Assembly: GCA_025526915.1 (NCBI GenBank)
Contig: JAHLKH010000099.1
Span: 1-64,000, forward strand
Direction: 5' to 3'
From: Entophlyctis helioformis
Lineage: Eukaryota; Chytridiomycota; Chytridiomycetes; Chytridiales; Chytriomycetaceae
DNA length: 64,000 nucleotides
Below are positions 18,024 through 29,900 of this stretch, in pieces. Below the pieces are notes generated by a model. It searched no databases. It saw only the letters and a list, made by a program, of their open reading frames with translations, and was not told the DNA's origin. Position 1 is the stretch's first letter, and each line of letters opens with the position of its first letter. Position numbers and translations under genes: made by a program.

Positions 18024-19920
18024 CTACACAAAGCCCTGCATGCCTTGTTCTTTGGCAATCTGGAGCGACATGGCAATGATGCCATCGTACATCTCTTCGC
18101 CAGACGGCACAATGAACTTGGGCGGCAGGATGAAGCCATAGCGGCCAGTGTCGCGAAGCTCAATCGCAAAGGGGTACGACACGTTTGAATAGGCATACAC
18201 ATGGTCGACGCTGGATCCACTCGCCTGATAAATGACATCGCAGATGGGTCCAACCTGGAACGAGGTCTTGTGGACGGCCTTGAGCGCCTTGGCACCGGCC
18301 TTGCCCACACGATCCATCGCCTCGTGCCCGACAGGAAGCTCGTCGCACACTGCGCCGTATGGGTACATCCACAGCTGAGAAAAGGCGTGAAAGTCTGATC
18401 ATAAGCGCGTTAGGTCAGTCGCGTGCACAAAGGCATGGCGGGCCATTGGGAGTCCAAAGGCTTGTGCCTGCCCACAAAGCCGCATAGCCAGCTTACCAAT
18501 GTAGGTCAGCACGTTGGGCGCCTGGCTCTGCACATACTGGGCCATGGCAAGCGACTCCGGGGCCGAAAAGGCAGACGGGCCCATGTACGCGTCGGAGCAG
18601 GGGTTGGTCGAGGATCCGCCCGTGCCCCACTTGTACGCCCAGTTGCGGTTGGGATCAGTGCCGACGCAGAAGCCGCCCCTGTTGGGCTGGCGGTTCTTGC
18701 GCCACATGCGGTCCTTGGTGTGCGTGTACACATAGCCGTCAACGTTGAGCACGGGGATGATGGAGAACTTGAACGACTGCAGCAGGGTCGTGACGGTCTC
18801 GTCCTTGCCGTAGCGATCCAGCAGCTCAGTCGCAAGATACGTTACAACAGCCGGCGCGATCCACTCGCGTGCGTGCATGCCGCCGTGGAAGAGCATCTGC
18901 GGAACCGTGGCGTTGACCGAAGACGACGACGATGACGATGACGAGCGACGGCGGTGGCGCGGGCTGCCACGGGCTGCGTTTGCATGGATGTGGATGCCAA
19001 AAATCTCGCGGCCTTCGTATGTCTTGCCAATGCTGAACGGCTCAACAAGGTCGGGGTACTTTGTCACGAGTGCGTCGTAGTACTCGCGGATGTCTTTGAT
19101 GTCGTGGTACTTTGTAAAGTACGGCGATGCCGATGCGCCGCTCGTGCGTCTGGTGCTGCCGGCCGTGGACGGCGTCGACGGCAGCAGAACAGCCTGCCCG
19201 CCGTGGCCAGGGGCGACATCGTTGTCGTCGAGATCGGGATACGGCTTGCGGTCCGACGGGCTCGAGTCGTCAACGCTGAGATCGTTGTCTGCGTCATAGT
19301 CCATTTCAAAGTCGCCGCGCTGCATCTCCTCGTCGACCAGGGCCTGGACGTTGCGCACAGCGACAGAGAACGGGATGCCATGGCGGGCCAGTGCCGCGCG
19401 CACCTCGGCGGCGGCAGCGGGGGCGACACGGAACAGGGCAGGACGGCCGCGGACAATGGAGCCCCAGATGTCGACAAGGTGCGACTGGCAGCAGGATACC
19501 AAGCATGGCATTCGCATCGACGTCAGCATGCGCGGGCAGCCAGACGGTGCCTTGCCAGCAACGCAACGCAAGACACACCTCTTCCAGGTCGCGAATGAGC
19601 GACAGGTGGCCGGGAGACGTGGTTTGGGCCAGCCAGAGCTCGTGGCCGTCGAAGCGCAGCGGGGCAAGCGGCTGTGGCGACTGTCCCAGCGACGAGTCCG
19701 AGTGCGGGCTGTCGAAGGCGCTGTTGTCGACATTGAGGTCCCACACAAAGCCAGCCGGGCCAGCCGAGCCAGCCGAGCCAGCCGGTCTGGACAGCCGGGA
19801 AGGCGCAGCCGACACAGCCACGGACAGGGCGGCAGGCAGCAGCGAGAGCGAGACGGGCGACAGCGCCAGCGCAAGGGCAAGGGTCTGGGCCAGACGGCGC
19901 AGCGACACGGACACTCCCAT
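18024..19920 (-). CDS. M14 zinc metallocarboxypeptidase, secreted zymogen
   Basis: Exons 19920-19579, 19484-18497 and 18394-18024 give 566 residues. Introns are 19485-19578 (GTGTGT...CCAG) and 18395-18496 (GTAAGC...TCAG). The N-terminal signal segment is rich in Leu/Ala (LAQTLALALALS). A propeptide region follows, then an Asp-rich linker (DADNDLSVDDSSPSD). The peptidase domain has zinc ligands in HGGMHAREW (His and Glu) and in DFHAFSQ (His). Substrate-binding residues lie in GTDPNRNW, and the catalytic Glu in AIELRDTGRYGFILP. All key M14A residues are present, so it should be active, unlike ECM14-type pseudo-enzymes. A poly-Ser patch next to GSPRHRRR is an insertion near the start of the domain. 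Confidence 0.9.
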
Positions 19921-20094
19921 TTGGACTGCTGGCTGGAGGTGGTTTGGTTGTTGGATTGGTTGGCTGGTTGGATCGTTTGGCTGGAGGGGTGGCTGGCTGG
20001 CAGTGGCAGTGGCGGAGGCGGAGTCGGTGGCGGGGAAATTAGAAGAAGCTTTGTGTGAGCACCACGTGGCCGGACCATCTGACTTGGCTGTATT

Positions 20095-20152
20095 GGAGAG
20101 TGTCTCACAAGTGTCTCACAGGCGTCTCACAAGCGTCTCACAAGCGTCTCTC
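20095..20152 (+). repeat. Tandem 11-mer GTGTCTCACAA
   Basis: About five copies of GTCTCACAAGC/GTCTCACAAGT lie in the short spacer between the carboxypeptidase start and the SLM-like stop. Confidence 0.6.
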
Positions 20153-20212
20153 GCTGGCCACACCCCAATCCCCCATGCCCCATCCCCCATGCCCCCTAAC
20201 GCCGCTCGATGC

Positions 20213-23200
20213 CTACCACACGGGATCTTCGTCCTGGAACGTGGCCCACGCGTTGCTGTTGCTGCCAGTTGCGCTGCTGCCCGCCGCCGTGGTCGTGGTC
20301 GTCGACATGGACGTGGACATGGACGTGGCGGCACTCGACAGGTCCATGCCCAGGTGCTCGCGCAGTGCCGAGCGGTCCTTGACGGCAGACTGCAGGGCCA
20401 TCTCCATCCGCTGGCTAAGCGACACGGCTTCGCGCGCCGCCTTCTCCTCCTGCTCTGCCACCATCTGCGCCGCTGATGCAAGTGCTGCTGCCGACGCGGA
20501 TGCCGTGTCTGCCACACGCGTTGCCGCTGCAGACGCCGCCGTGATCCCTGCCATGGCTGCTCCGGCCGCTGACGCTGACGCTGCAGAGGCCGCTGATGCG
20601 ACAGACGCTCCCGCCGCCGACGGGAAGCTCGCAAACGATGCCTGCGAGAACGTGGCAAAGTTGGCCAACGATCCGGTCGGCGTGGCACTGCTGGGCGAGG
20701 GCGGCATGGCCGACTGCGGCAGATCCTCGAGCGATCCATCCATCAGGTTGCCCTTGCCTGCCTTGGACAGTCCCGCCGGGCGTGCTGCGTTGTGTGGCTG
20801 CAGCTGCGGCGCGGTGCTCTCCGGGTGCGGCGACGTGGCCGTCTTGCGTGGCGGCGGTGCGGGAGTCTGTGCTGCCGATGGCGACGCTGTTGACAGCCGC
20901 GCTCCTGACGACGGCGGCAGTCCCGCACTGGATGCCGACTTGGACGCAAGCCCGCTTGCTGACGCGCCGCCGACAGACACGGCCCCCAGTCGCGACTGCA
21001 GTCGATGGGCACTGGCGTCTGCAGCAGACGCATTCGAGGCATCCGACGGGCGGCGTGCGTCGTGAACTCCGCCAGCGACTGCCAGACCTGCTCCTGCAAT
21101 GCCTGCTGCTGCCGTGCCCACTGCGTCATCTACAGTCGACTCGCGCGCCGATGATGCTGCCGAGACTCCAGATGCCCCTGGCGCCGTGCCACCTGGCGAC
21201 GATGCTGCTGCTGCGTTGCGCTTGCCCACACGACTCATGTGGTCGCTGATGGTGCGCCACCACTCGGCACTCTCGGCCATGTTTTTGCCCTTGAACTGTC
21301 GCCAATCCATCCACCAATCCATCCATACATCCATCCATAAGCCGCTGTCAGTCCCCGTGAAGCAGAAACGGCTACGCTGACAAAGACGTGCACCAGCACA
21401 TACCTTGTGCTTGAGTTCGCGTCCAAACATGCCGCCAGCCTTTTCGGTAATGGCAATCTCCTCGGGGTCCTTCTCGTTTGACAGCAGTCCGGCAAGCGTG
21501 CACTCGGTCAGGTCCAAGCTCTGCTCGGGGGCCTCGGGAAACTCATCTGTCGAAGCCAGTGGCGGCATAATGTGCAGATAGCCAGACGCGGTCAAGACAA
21601 CGTGGATCGGCCTGAACGACCGCTTGAACACGCCCTCCTTTTTAAACAGCTGCCCTTCACGCACACTCTTGATGGCCGGATCGTCGTGTCCGTCGTATGT
21701 GAGATCAGACAGCGCAATGAGCGGTATTGCCCCGCCAGACGCTGATGCAGACCCCAGTGCAGATGTGGACGTCCTGGATGCGTGGGACGCTGGCGCTGTT
21801 GGCGCAGCCGCATCGGCCTGCTCCATGATGCGATCGCAGTTGGCTTGAATGAACATGGCCCAGTCCTTGTCCGCCTCCATGGTGTCCAGCTTGCCCTTCA
21901 TCTCGCGCACCTGCTCCAGCTGCCGCGAGTGGTTCGACGTGCGCGAGTCGTAAAACATCGAGAGGGCCACGCGAATGTTTTGCACAATCACCTTTTCAAA
22001 GGCGGCAAAGCTGTCCTGCTGCTGGGTGAGCCGGCTGCGGTAGTACTCTTGTTTCTTGATGCAGTGCGAGATGTGTCTCTTGAGCGCTACGTACCGGATC
22101 CGAGCCGACAGCAGTAATGCAGTGGTTAGCATGGCTGTTATCTTCCCAGAGGAATCCCTGATGGTGGATTCGACCAAACAACCGCCTGACCTACCTAGAT
22201 CAGCAAGGTACGGATCCTTGGGCACGTCCTTGGGCATGTCGGGGAGCGAGGCCGGATCGTCCTTCCACTGCTGGCGCATGAGGGCGTTGCGCACGTGGGT
22301 CGACATCTTCACGTAGGTCTCAAGGTCATGCTTCATCTCCTTGTCGAGCACGCCCCATTCCTTGTCTACATCGGCCGTCTTTTTGCGGATCTCAATGTGC
22401 AGCTCGCGCAGGATCGGAAGCAGCTGGAACTCGATGAGCTCGGCAGCTGCGGTGCGGTCCTTGTACATGCGCGTCTGTGCGTTGGCCATGTCTCGGACAA
22501 GCGTCTGCCAACAAAGAGTGAGTGGACATGGAAACCCAGTGTACAGCCACCGTGGATTGAAGACATGACCACAATCGTTGGGATGAGGCGTTGGAAGGCG
22601 ACGTACTTGAACGGTCTCTTGGTCGCTGAAAATGTCCACCAGGCCGTCCGCAGCAGGATCGATCGCAAGTTCCTTTGCGCAGCGAGTGAACGACTCGGCG
22701 AGGCGCTTCTCCTGGTCTGCAACCGTCTCAAAGTACCGCACGATCTTGTGGACGATCTTGGCCCATCCCGTCATGCGCCTGAGATAGAGCTGTCCAGGAT
22801 GGCGAGCATGAGTGTGTGAGCGAGCGAGTGAGTGAGGGAGAGAGTGAGTGAGTGCGCCCATGGCGACTCGTGGCAAGCAGCCAGCCACTGCAGCGGAGCA
22901 GGCGCTTACGTCAGTCGCAGACAGCGGCACAAGGCCCAGGGTTGGATTGTCAGCAAACGGCGCTTTGCCCTTTGGCTTCCGCGGAGACTTGGCGACAGTG
23001 TCTGCGTCCGCGCCAGCAGCGCCAGGGCCTGGTGAGTCTCTTCCGGTCGCTCCAGCTGCAGCGGTGGCAGCTGCGGCGGGGACATCGTCTGCATCTGCGT
23101 CTTGGCCGTATGCTTGCTGGTGCTGCTGGTAAGGGTCAACGGCCATGCCGCCATAGCCGCCGCCTCCGATGCTGTACGAGCCGTAAGACAGGCTGGCAGT

Positions 23201-23350
23201 GGTGCCCACGCCAGCCCCTGAAACGCCGTACAGAGCGTCGGCATAGGGGTTCATTCCCATGCTACTGCTGCTGCTGCTGCCGTTGCCGCCAAACGCACCA
23301 GATCCGCCTCCTGCTGTGCCAGCATCGCCTCCAGCATTGTAGAACGACAT
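20213..23350 (-). CDS. F-BAR and PH domain protein, SLM1/SLM2-like
   Basis: Five exons, 899 residues: 23350-22910, 22789-22607, 22504-22195, 22086-21404 and 21295-20213. The N-terminus is Gly/Ser/Ala-rich and disordered. Exons 2-4 encode a helical F-BAR-type region (YLRRMTGWAKIVHKIVRYFE, AKELAIDPAADGLVDIF, MRQQWKDDPASLPD, CIKKQEYYRSRLTQQQ). A PH domain follows around residues 460-580 (VREGQLFKKEGVFKRSFRP, HVVLTASGYLHIM, ending with NMAESAEWWRTISDHM). The C-terminus is an Ala/Ser-rich tail ending DPVW. In yeast, Slm proteins bind PI(4,5)P2 and TORC2 at the plasma membrane; that role is inferred. The intron at 21296-21403 holds CCATCCAT repeats. Confidence 0.88.
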   Translation of the reverse strand: MSFYNAGGDAGTAGGGSGAFGGNGSSSSSSMGMNPYADALYGVSGAGVGTTASLSYGSYSIGGGGYGGMAVDPYQQHQQAYGQDADADDVPAAAATAAAGATGRDSPGPGAAGADADTVAKSPRKPKGKAPFADNPTLGLVPLSATDVSACSAAVAGCLPRVAMGALTHSLPHSLARSHTHARHPGQLYLRRMTGWAKIVHKIVRYFETVADQEKRLAESFTRCAKELAIDPAADGLVDIFSDQETVQVRRLPTPHPNDCGHVFNPRWLYTGFPCPLTLCWQTLVRDMANAQTRMYKDRTAAAELIEFQLLPILRELHIEIRKKTADVDKEWGVLDKEMKHDLETYVKMSTHVRNALMRQQWKDDPASLPDMPKDVPKDPYLADLGRSGGCLVESTIRDSSGKITAMLTTALLLSARIRYVALKRHISHCIKKQEYYRSRLTQQQDSFAAFEKVIVQNIRVALSMFYDSRTSNHSRQLEQVREMKGKLDTMEADKDWAMFIQANCDRIMEQADAAAPTAPASHASRTSTSALGSASASGGAIPLIALSDLTYDGHDDPAIKSVREGQLFKKEGVFKRSFRPIHVVLTASGYLHIMPPLASTDEFPEAPEQSLDLTECTLAGLLSNEKDPEEIAITEKAGGMFGRELKHKVCAGARLCQRSRFCFTGTDSGLWMDVWMDWWMDWRQFKGKNMAESAEWWRTISDHMSRVGKRNAAAASSPGGTAPGASGVSAASSARESTVDDAVGTAAAGIAGAGLAVAGGVHDARRPSDASNASAADASAHRLQSRLGAVSVGGASASGLASKSASSAGLPPSSGARLSTASPSAAQTPAPPPRKTATSPHPESTAPQLQPHNAARPAGLSKAGKGNLMDGSLEDLPQSAMPPSPSSATPTGSLANFATFSQASFASFPSAAGASVASAASAASASAAGAAMAGITAASAAATRVADTASASAAALASAAQMVAEQEEKAAREAVSLSQRMEMALQSAVKDRSALREHLGMDLSSAATSMSTSMSTTTTTAAGSSATGSNSNAWATFQDEDPVW

Positions 23351-26286
23351 TGTGGCGGTCAAGGCAACCCTTGGTGGAGAAATTGTGATGAGTCGATCTT
23401 GGTAGAAACGCTCTGATTGGCTGGCAGAACGTGAAGCGTCTGTCGGCTGCATCTCGAGTGGCATCACCCGTCTCGCCGTTCGCCATTGATACAAGCTCGA
23501 GTCCTTTCTCGCCAGTGACACATCAATTCCGCAACAGCCAGCAGCCGCACCATAACATTGCAGCCAGCTTCGACGCAGCAGGCATCGCGTCGTGGAGCGA
23601 CAGCACATCCCATGGCCACGCTGCTTGAGATCTGCGAGACAACTCGCTGCTTCTCAGCACGGTCGAGCCGACGTCCGCAGCGCCGGTGCTCTCGTCGGAT
23701 GTGCATGATGCCAAACTTGCCAGAGCAGAGGCTGAGCATGCGGCTGCCAAAGTGGCTGCACGAGCAACAGCCGATGCGGCACTCTCAGCGATCTCAGCGC
23801 CACGCTAACGCAGCAACAACAGGTTCCGTTCACGCAGCAGCAGCCACCAACCATGCATGCAGGATGCGACGTCTGCACATAGTCAGCAATCAGCCGCCTC
23901 TTGCCAAGTGTTCATATGCGTGGTGTGGTGTTTTCGGCTGTCTTCGCGGACTGACTGCAGGACGCTCCGAGCCAAGCCCCATGCCACGGACAAGCGCTGG
24001 TGTCTTGGCAGTCTTCATTCATCATCGACAAAGTGCATGACCAAAGACACCGACAAACGGCATGCAGGCGGGCCATGGCTTGTGCTGGACTGTGGCTCGG
24101 CAGGTGTCGATCCACGACAAAGACGCCGATGCGATCTTGCCCTGCTCGCCACAACCAATGGTGCACGCGCGCACTCACGCAGCATCACAGGACAACGGCT
24201 TCACAAGCCCAGCAGCGAGGGATCCGATGGCGCACAGAGCAGCAGAAGCAACGACGGCAGCAGCCATCGTCTTTCAGCAGCCGCACTAGCACAACCACCG
24301 ACCCATGAACACCGACCACCGACCACCGACCACAGCCGTCCGCAGCCTGTCCAACATCAAGCGACTTGGTTCGAAACGCACCTGCGACGGCTCTGGCGGC
24401 ACTCGCTCGCTGTGCACTCGCTCGCTGTGCACTCCACCACTGCAGTGCCAGAGCCGCAGCAGCCACCAGAGACACACACCGGCCGCCATGTCGAACCACG
24501 TCCAGCCTTGCCACGTTTGCCAGCCAGACTCGCCCACGCTCTCCCTTCCTGCGGCTGTTCTGTCTGGCTTCTCAACAAGAAGCAACGCTCGTTGACACTG
24601 CCGCGGTGACGGCACATCAGCACTTGGCAGCATTTGACAGCATCCACTCCCAGCGACTTCCACGCCCTGTTGGTCAGTCGGTCGGTCAGTCAGTCGGTCA
24701 GTCCGCCAGGCAGCCAGTCGGCCTGCCCAACACACGCAAGGTCAGACGCATGACATCCAAGACCGAATGGCACAGGCGGGCATATCCGTCGCACTCGATG
24801 CAGCCACACTGGTAAGCAACCTCTTCTCCGATACCAAACATGCTGGCTTGCTTGATTGCCATGGATCGATCCACACATCCATTCACACATCCATCCATCC
24901 ACCTGTCAATCGCTCGCTCACCTTGCCACACAGACAGACCTGCAATCCCTGTCATGCCCGGCTCAGATCCGTCCTTGTCAGCAGACGACACGCCACAACC
25001 ATAATCGCAGCCAAGACGCGATCACGCCGACAGATCTCACTCGTGGTGCTGCGCGTCGTGCGGCCAAGATCGCCCCTCTGCGGCTGGCCAAGCGTCGAGC
25101 GAGTGTGGATCCGCGAGGCAGCCAGCCTTGGCAGCCAATCCCGGCAGCGCAGCAGCGTGCGAACGGCGACTCCTCGTGCACCGTGCCGCCATCAACAGCC
25201 ACAACAACCAACCGATGCATGAGTCAGTCTGGCCGTGCACACGATGCGATGGGCGGCCATTCGAGGCATGCAGGCACTGACCGGCAGGCCAGCAGTGCCG
25301 AAAGGTTCAAGCCGACGAGGCGACCACACGCCGCACGCCGCACGCCGCACACATCCAGGCGAGCATGCAACCACGCTGCATCACCTGGCGCACTGGACGC
25401 AGCGGCCTGCCGTGGGCGAGCGTCGCTGCTTCCGTTGATGGGACAACCAGCAGGTCGCTGCACCAGGAGCCGTGTGACCGTGACTGTCGCCGCCGGCCTT
25501 GCGACATCGTTCTCGCTGCGCCGGTCTCGCTGCATCTGCGCCGGTCTCGCTCGTATCTTCCCCAGCGTCCGCGTCGTTCTCGCTCGTGTCGTTCTCGCTG
25601 TGTCGCCCTCGCTGCATCTGCATCGCTCTTGCTCGTGTCGCCCCTCCAGCGTCGGCGATCCACGCCAGATCATGCACGCGATGCAAAGCAGGCAAGCAAA
25701 CACGGCAGCCACGGCCATCCGTCCGCCTGCAAAGCATGCAGCCGCCCACTTCCAACAACCAGCAGCCGCCCACTTGCAACCACCAACCTATACCACCAAC
25801 CATCAGCAACGTGATCAACACACGCTGCGTCACCAGCAGCCGACTCGATCGACTCTCTTCAAACACGGACGGACACACGGACAGACACACGGACAGACAC
25901 AGCGCCTCGTCTGGCCGTGTGTCTGTGCAGCGTGTTTGTGGGCTTGCAATGCGGGGGGCTTGCAGGTTGGCCGCAAAGGGACTGCGGCGTGGCGGTGTAG
26001 CGGGGTGGTGGCGTGGCGCGGTGGCGAGCGGCGGAGGATGCACCAGACAGCGTCCAGCCCGTGGCGTGTACTCCTATCGCGAATGCTTGCCTGCACAGCG
26101 CTGTTCAGACAGACAAGCATTCACAGTCGGAGTACGCGCTGCTCGCCACCCCGCCGTCCCTTTGCGGCCAACCAGCACACCCCTCGCATTGCTCGCTGCA
26201 CAGACAAAGTGTGTGAGCCACCCGCGCCTTAAGAGTAGCAGGTGTTTGCGCTGTTCTCGCCCGTCACCCAAACACATCTGAGCAGC
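23351..26286. other. Gene-poor region, with weak coding signal at 23431-23810
   Basis: No confident gene. On the plus strand one frame from about 23431 to 23810 is protein-like (segments such as SPFSPVTHQFRNSQQPHHN and LARAEAEHAAAKVAARATADAAL, a possible coiled coil). It has an in-frame TGA at 23626-23628 and no good start. A Gln-rich continuation ending in HAGCDVCT lies in the next frame near 23800-23880. The rest has long but unconvincing frames on both strands, tandem CAGTCGGTCAGT units at about 24674-24705, CCATCCAT units near 24880 and ACGGACAGAC units near 25870-25900. Confidence 0.35.
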
Positions 26287-28206
26287 ATGGCCGTTACTCG
26301 TAGCCAGACTCGCGCTGATCGCGCCGCCGCACAGTACCAGCAACAGCCTGACCAAGCCAGCCGCATCCAAACCAGGTCGATGACTGCGGCCGCTTCTCGT
26401 CGCCCAGGCACGACCAAGGCCGCCGCTGCCAAGAACGCCGTTTCCAAGAAGAGCGCTGCCAAGGCTGTGCCGCGCCGTCGTGTAAGTTGACCCACACACA
26501 CTGTACTCCTTCTGGCTGCCACTTTCGGCGTTCGGGGGTGTGTCTGCCGCGGTCGACCGCGGACCTTGCTTGCTCTGACACGCGCATCTTGATCTGTCCA
26601 TCTTCTGCTTTGCATGCCCACAAGACCACCGCTACTGCCGCTATCAATGCCGCCACCACTGCCGCCGCTACAAACGCCACGAAGGTCTCAAAGGCCAAGA
26701 CCACGAAGACCACGAAGGCCAAGACGACGCCAAAGACACCGACAAAGAGGCGCCACGAGGAGGATCCAGACGAGCCACGCAAGCGCACGCGGAAGGATAC
26801 GGCCGTGGAACCTACCCTCGCTCCCGTCATTGTTCTGAACCCCGTTGTGCCCATTGCGCCGACTGAAAACGACGACGTCCTTGCCCTGGACCCCATCTCG
26901 CGCATCGCGCCGGTTGCCACCACCACAACCGCCGACATTGCGCTTGAACCCGCCGACCGGACCCGTAACGCCGACGTCGAAGTCTTTGAGCACCCCCTGT
27001 GCGACATGGCCAAGGCAGCCGGCATCCCGCCAGTGAAGCCGCTGGCCTCTCTACTGCGCAGCTCGTTTGACCCCCGCAAGGCGTGCGACGCGAATGACCA
27101 TGGCAGGATCCTGGCTCTGCACGCTGCTGCAGTGCACTTGGAAGAGCAAGATCCGTCGCTCGAGCGCCTCCCAGCCGACTTTGGCGAGGTCGAAACCAAG
27201 GTACTCCGAGGATTGTGCAACCGTGACCTCAACGACGCTGTTGACCGCAGAACTCGCGGATTCGGCCCCGAACATGAATGTGAACTGGGGGAGTGCCTTG
27301 CGTACATCGCCTCCCTCGGCATCCTCTTCAAGATCGAGCTGCTGTGCATCGACGTTGCACTCACCGTCTTCAAGAATGCGTACAACTGTCGGCCTGGCCC
27401 CACGTTCTTTGATGCGGTGCTGATCCTCCATGCCGTTTGCGTCGTCATGGGCGATGGCATCTACGATGAGCATGCAACCATGGAGCATGTCCACCACATG
27501 CCTCCAATTGTCTTCATCTCGCATGCCATTGATGCAGAGGACATGCCCATTTACTACGCGCAGCAGCTGGCAGCTCAAGTCAAGCCGTTCCTTGGTGCTC
27601 ATACCGGCCATGTCCAAAAGTCGCTTTGCCAGAAGCAGCTCCAGCTTCTACTCGATGGCAGGTTCTCGCAGAACATGACGACCGGCATTCGCAAGTTGCA
27701 AGCTCAGGTGGTGCGGTGGAGCATCAACAGCGAGGACGCCACGCCCGAGAAGTTCCAGGAGCACATCATCAAGTGCGGAGTGGCCAGCCAGCTCTATATC
27801 GCGGCCGCTCATCTTTATCTACGTCACGGACGGGCAGTCGTGTTGCAGGCAGCGATTGAGCTGGTGTTCCATCCCGAATGTCGCAAGCACCGTGAACGAG
27901 GTTCTGCTCACTGTCGTCTCTCTGGCTGTCATATTGACTCCCTGTCCGGCCTCGAGTTTGACCAACATGATGTGATGAAGGCCCGTGCGCACCTCAAGAA
28001 GTTTGTTCAGGTACCACGCGCTTGATCCGAGATTGGCTTTGACGGCTGTATATGTTTGCACGGTCTTGATTGGGATGATATGCTGATCGAATGTGTACAT
28101 GACTCTGACATGCCAACAGCATAACGACATTTTCCGTTTCTCGCGCGAGACCAACGACCAGACCGCGATGGCCGACTTTTACAAGAACGGCTTCCAGTTC
28201 AAGTGA
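26287..28206 (+). CDS. Unrecognised protein with basic N-terminus (possibly nuclear)
   Basis: Exons 26287-26481, 26625-28010 and 28120-28206 give 555 residues in phase. Introns are 26482-26624 (GTAAGT...AAG) and 28011-28119 (GTACCA...ACAG). The first 130 residues are Ala/Thr/Lys-rich, histone-tail-like, with TRSQTRADRAAA and basic clusters such as PTKRRHEED and EPRKRTRKD, good nuclear localisation candidates. The remainder (about 190-540) is predicted mostly helical, with LALHAAAVHLEEQ, CLAYIASLGILFKIELLCIDV, HLYLRHGRAVVLQAAIELV and a C-terminal FRFSRETNDQTAMADFYKNG. I recognise no domain. Upstream of the ATG is a purine/pyrimidine-balanced region without a clear TATA box. Confidence 0.75.
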
Positions 28207-28570
28207 CTGCGCTGACCGGCTCGCACAAAACACAAGAAACTCCAAGAACCCCGACAAAAACAAGAAACCCAAGAAACTCCAAGAAAAACAGCAAAAAGAA
28301 TGACCGCGCCAAGGCTCCTCAGTCTCCCATCGACCCCGACCATCCACTGACCACTCGACCCCGACCATCCACCCATCACTCGACCCCGACAGACGCGTCC
28401 ATTGACAGTGGCAACCAACCCGTGTGAATCGTCCTCACCAGACGAGCAGGGTTGCCTCTCAGCAGCACAGTTGCGATTCGCTCGAACGTTTCGCCCTGGG
28501 CCAACAAACGCTGATACTGTCGGTGTGTCCCATCTTGCAATGAATGGTGCCGTTGCAAGCACACAGCAAT
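28207..28570. other. Intergenic, A/C-rich repeats
   Basis: 3' flank of the preceding gene. It contains AAGAAACTCCAAGAA-type repeats (28230-28300) and CGACCCCGACCATCCA units (28330-28390). No gene is seen. Confidence 0.5.
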
Positions 28571-28799
28571 GTTTTCAAAAGTTCAGAGTCTGGCAGTTGG
28601 AGCCAAGTTGGATACAGGCTGTCGCCAAGCACGCTGTCAAAGTGGGCCAAAGTGGGCCATGATGAGAGTTGCAGAGCGAGGGCTGGTAGTCATGAGGTTT
28701 CATTCGTCGAGTCAAGCGCCAATAAAAGACTGAACCGTAATCAAGAACCCAACGACCGTGGATACGGGCCATCGACAGTCTGCTGCCCAGGCGGATCGC

Positions 28800-29900
28800 G
28801 CGACCCGTGGAGGGTTCAAGCGTCCGGATGCCGCAGGTACATCTGCGTCCAGAATCGGCACGAATCCAAGATCCATGGACTGGAGGCCACCTGCCACATC
28901 CAGATCTGCTGCGGCGACGGCAGCATCTTGCGAGCTGCGGTTCGCTCATTCCAAAACCTTGGTGGAGGGTTGTCCTGCCGAGCAAACAACGGTCGGAGCT
29001 TCTTGATGTTGACCACTCGATACGGCCTACCCTCCAGGGGTTGCCGATCGTCTCCCAGCGGTTGGACGACGTAGTTGGAATGAGAGCCACCCTCGAAAAC
29101 CACACATGCGCGTCGTCAGGTATCTTGGAACTTGCTGTGTTGGCCCGGTCGGCCTTGGACGTCAGCCCAGACTCGGACAAAGTCGCCTAAGCTGAACGTT
29201 TCGTCCTTCCTTCCAGCCCTTATCCTCTCGTGTGCCACACTCCTGTGGCTGGTCCATGATGTGTTTGGCAGCCATGACCCATGCGAGGTGTCGTGTGCAC
29301 AGCATGTGCAACCAGTGCTTGAACGCGTCCTCCTTGATTGTCGGCTGCATGCCCGCCCCGTCCCGGTGGGCCAGCGCCAGCGGCTGGAAGCTGTGCATGA
29401 GGAAGAACGGGGTGAACCTGGTGGTTGCATGTGGCGAGCAGTTGTATGCGTAGACAAGGGATCGCGTCGGTAGCTCCCACGCGGGGCTAGTCGTCCTGCG
29501 TGCATATGCCGAGTCCGTCCTTGAGGTACTTTGCGATTCGCTCTGTTCCGTGCGTGGCCTGGTGCTGGTACGCAGTCGTGAATCGCTGGTCGATCTGCAG
29601 CCTTCTTGCTGGCCTGGCAGGTGACGTTGGACGTGAACTCTCGGCTTTCATCCGTAACCTGGACCTTCATCGGTACGAACTGGGTGACGACGCCATAGCA
29701 GAGCGCCTGGCAGAACATCGTCGCCGAGTTGTCCGTGATAAGGCTTGCAATCCTCCATTTGGTGAGGTGGCATGCATCGATCGACGGGTGTCTGTTGCCC
29801 TTGAGAGAGATGTGGGGAGCGGCGTGGTTGGTGGAGCCAATGGCTGTTGCGGCCGAGTCAGTTAAAGGCAGGGTCGGGTCGGGTGTCCGATGCCAAGCGA
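28800..29900 (-). pseudogene. Decayed LTR-retrotransposon integrase (Ty3/gypsy-like)
   Basis: Read on the minus strand, fragments in changing frames spell an integrase. There is TDESREFTSN (central DDE Asp region), then a degenerate AYNTT-x-HMTTGFSPFFLMH-type stretch with MHSFQPLALAHRDG. The C-terminal SH3-like part follows: LGDFVRVWADVQGRPGQHSK, then GRPYRVVNIKKLRPLFA near 28990-29050. Several frameshifts and stops make it non-functional. The order indicates an element transcribed right to left. Confidence 0.6.

Noticed and set aside
18423..20058. Plus-strand frames antisense to the carboxypeptidase
   Set aside because: All catalytic residues of the M14 enzyme are on the minus strand.
24856..26232. 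458-codon plus-strand frame
   Set aside because: His/Arg/Ser/Thr-rich, no domain; overlaps equally long frames in other phases in a repeat-containing region.
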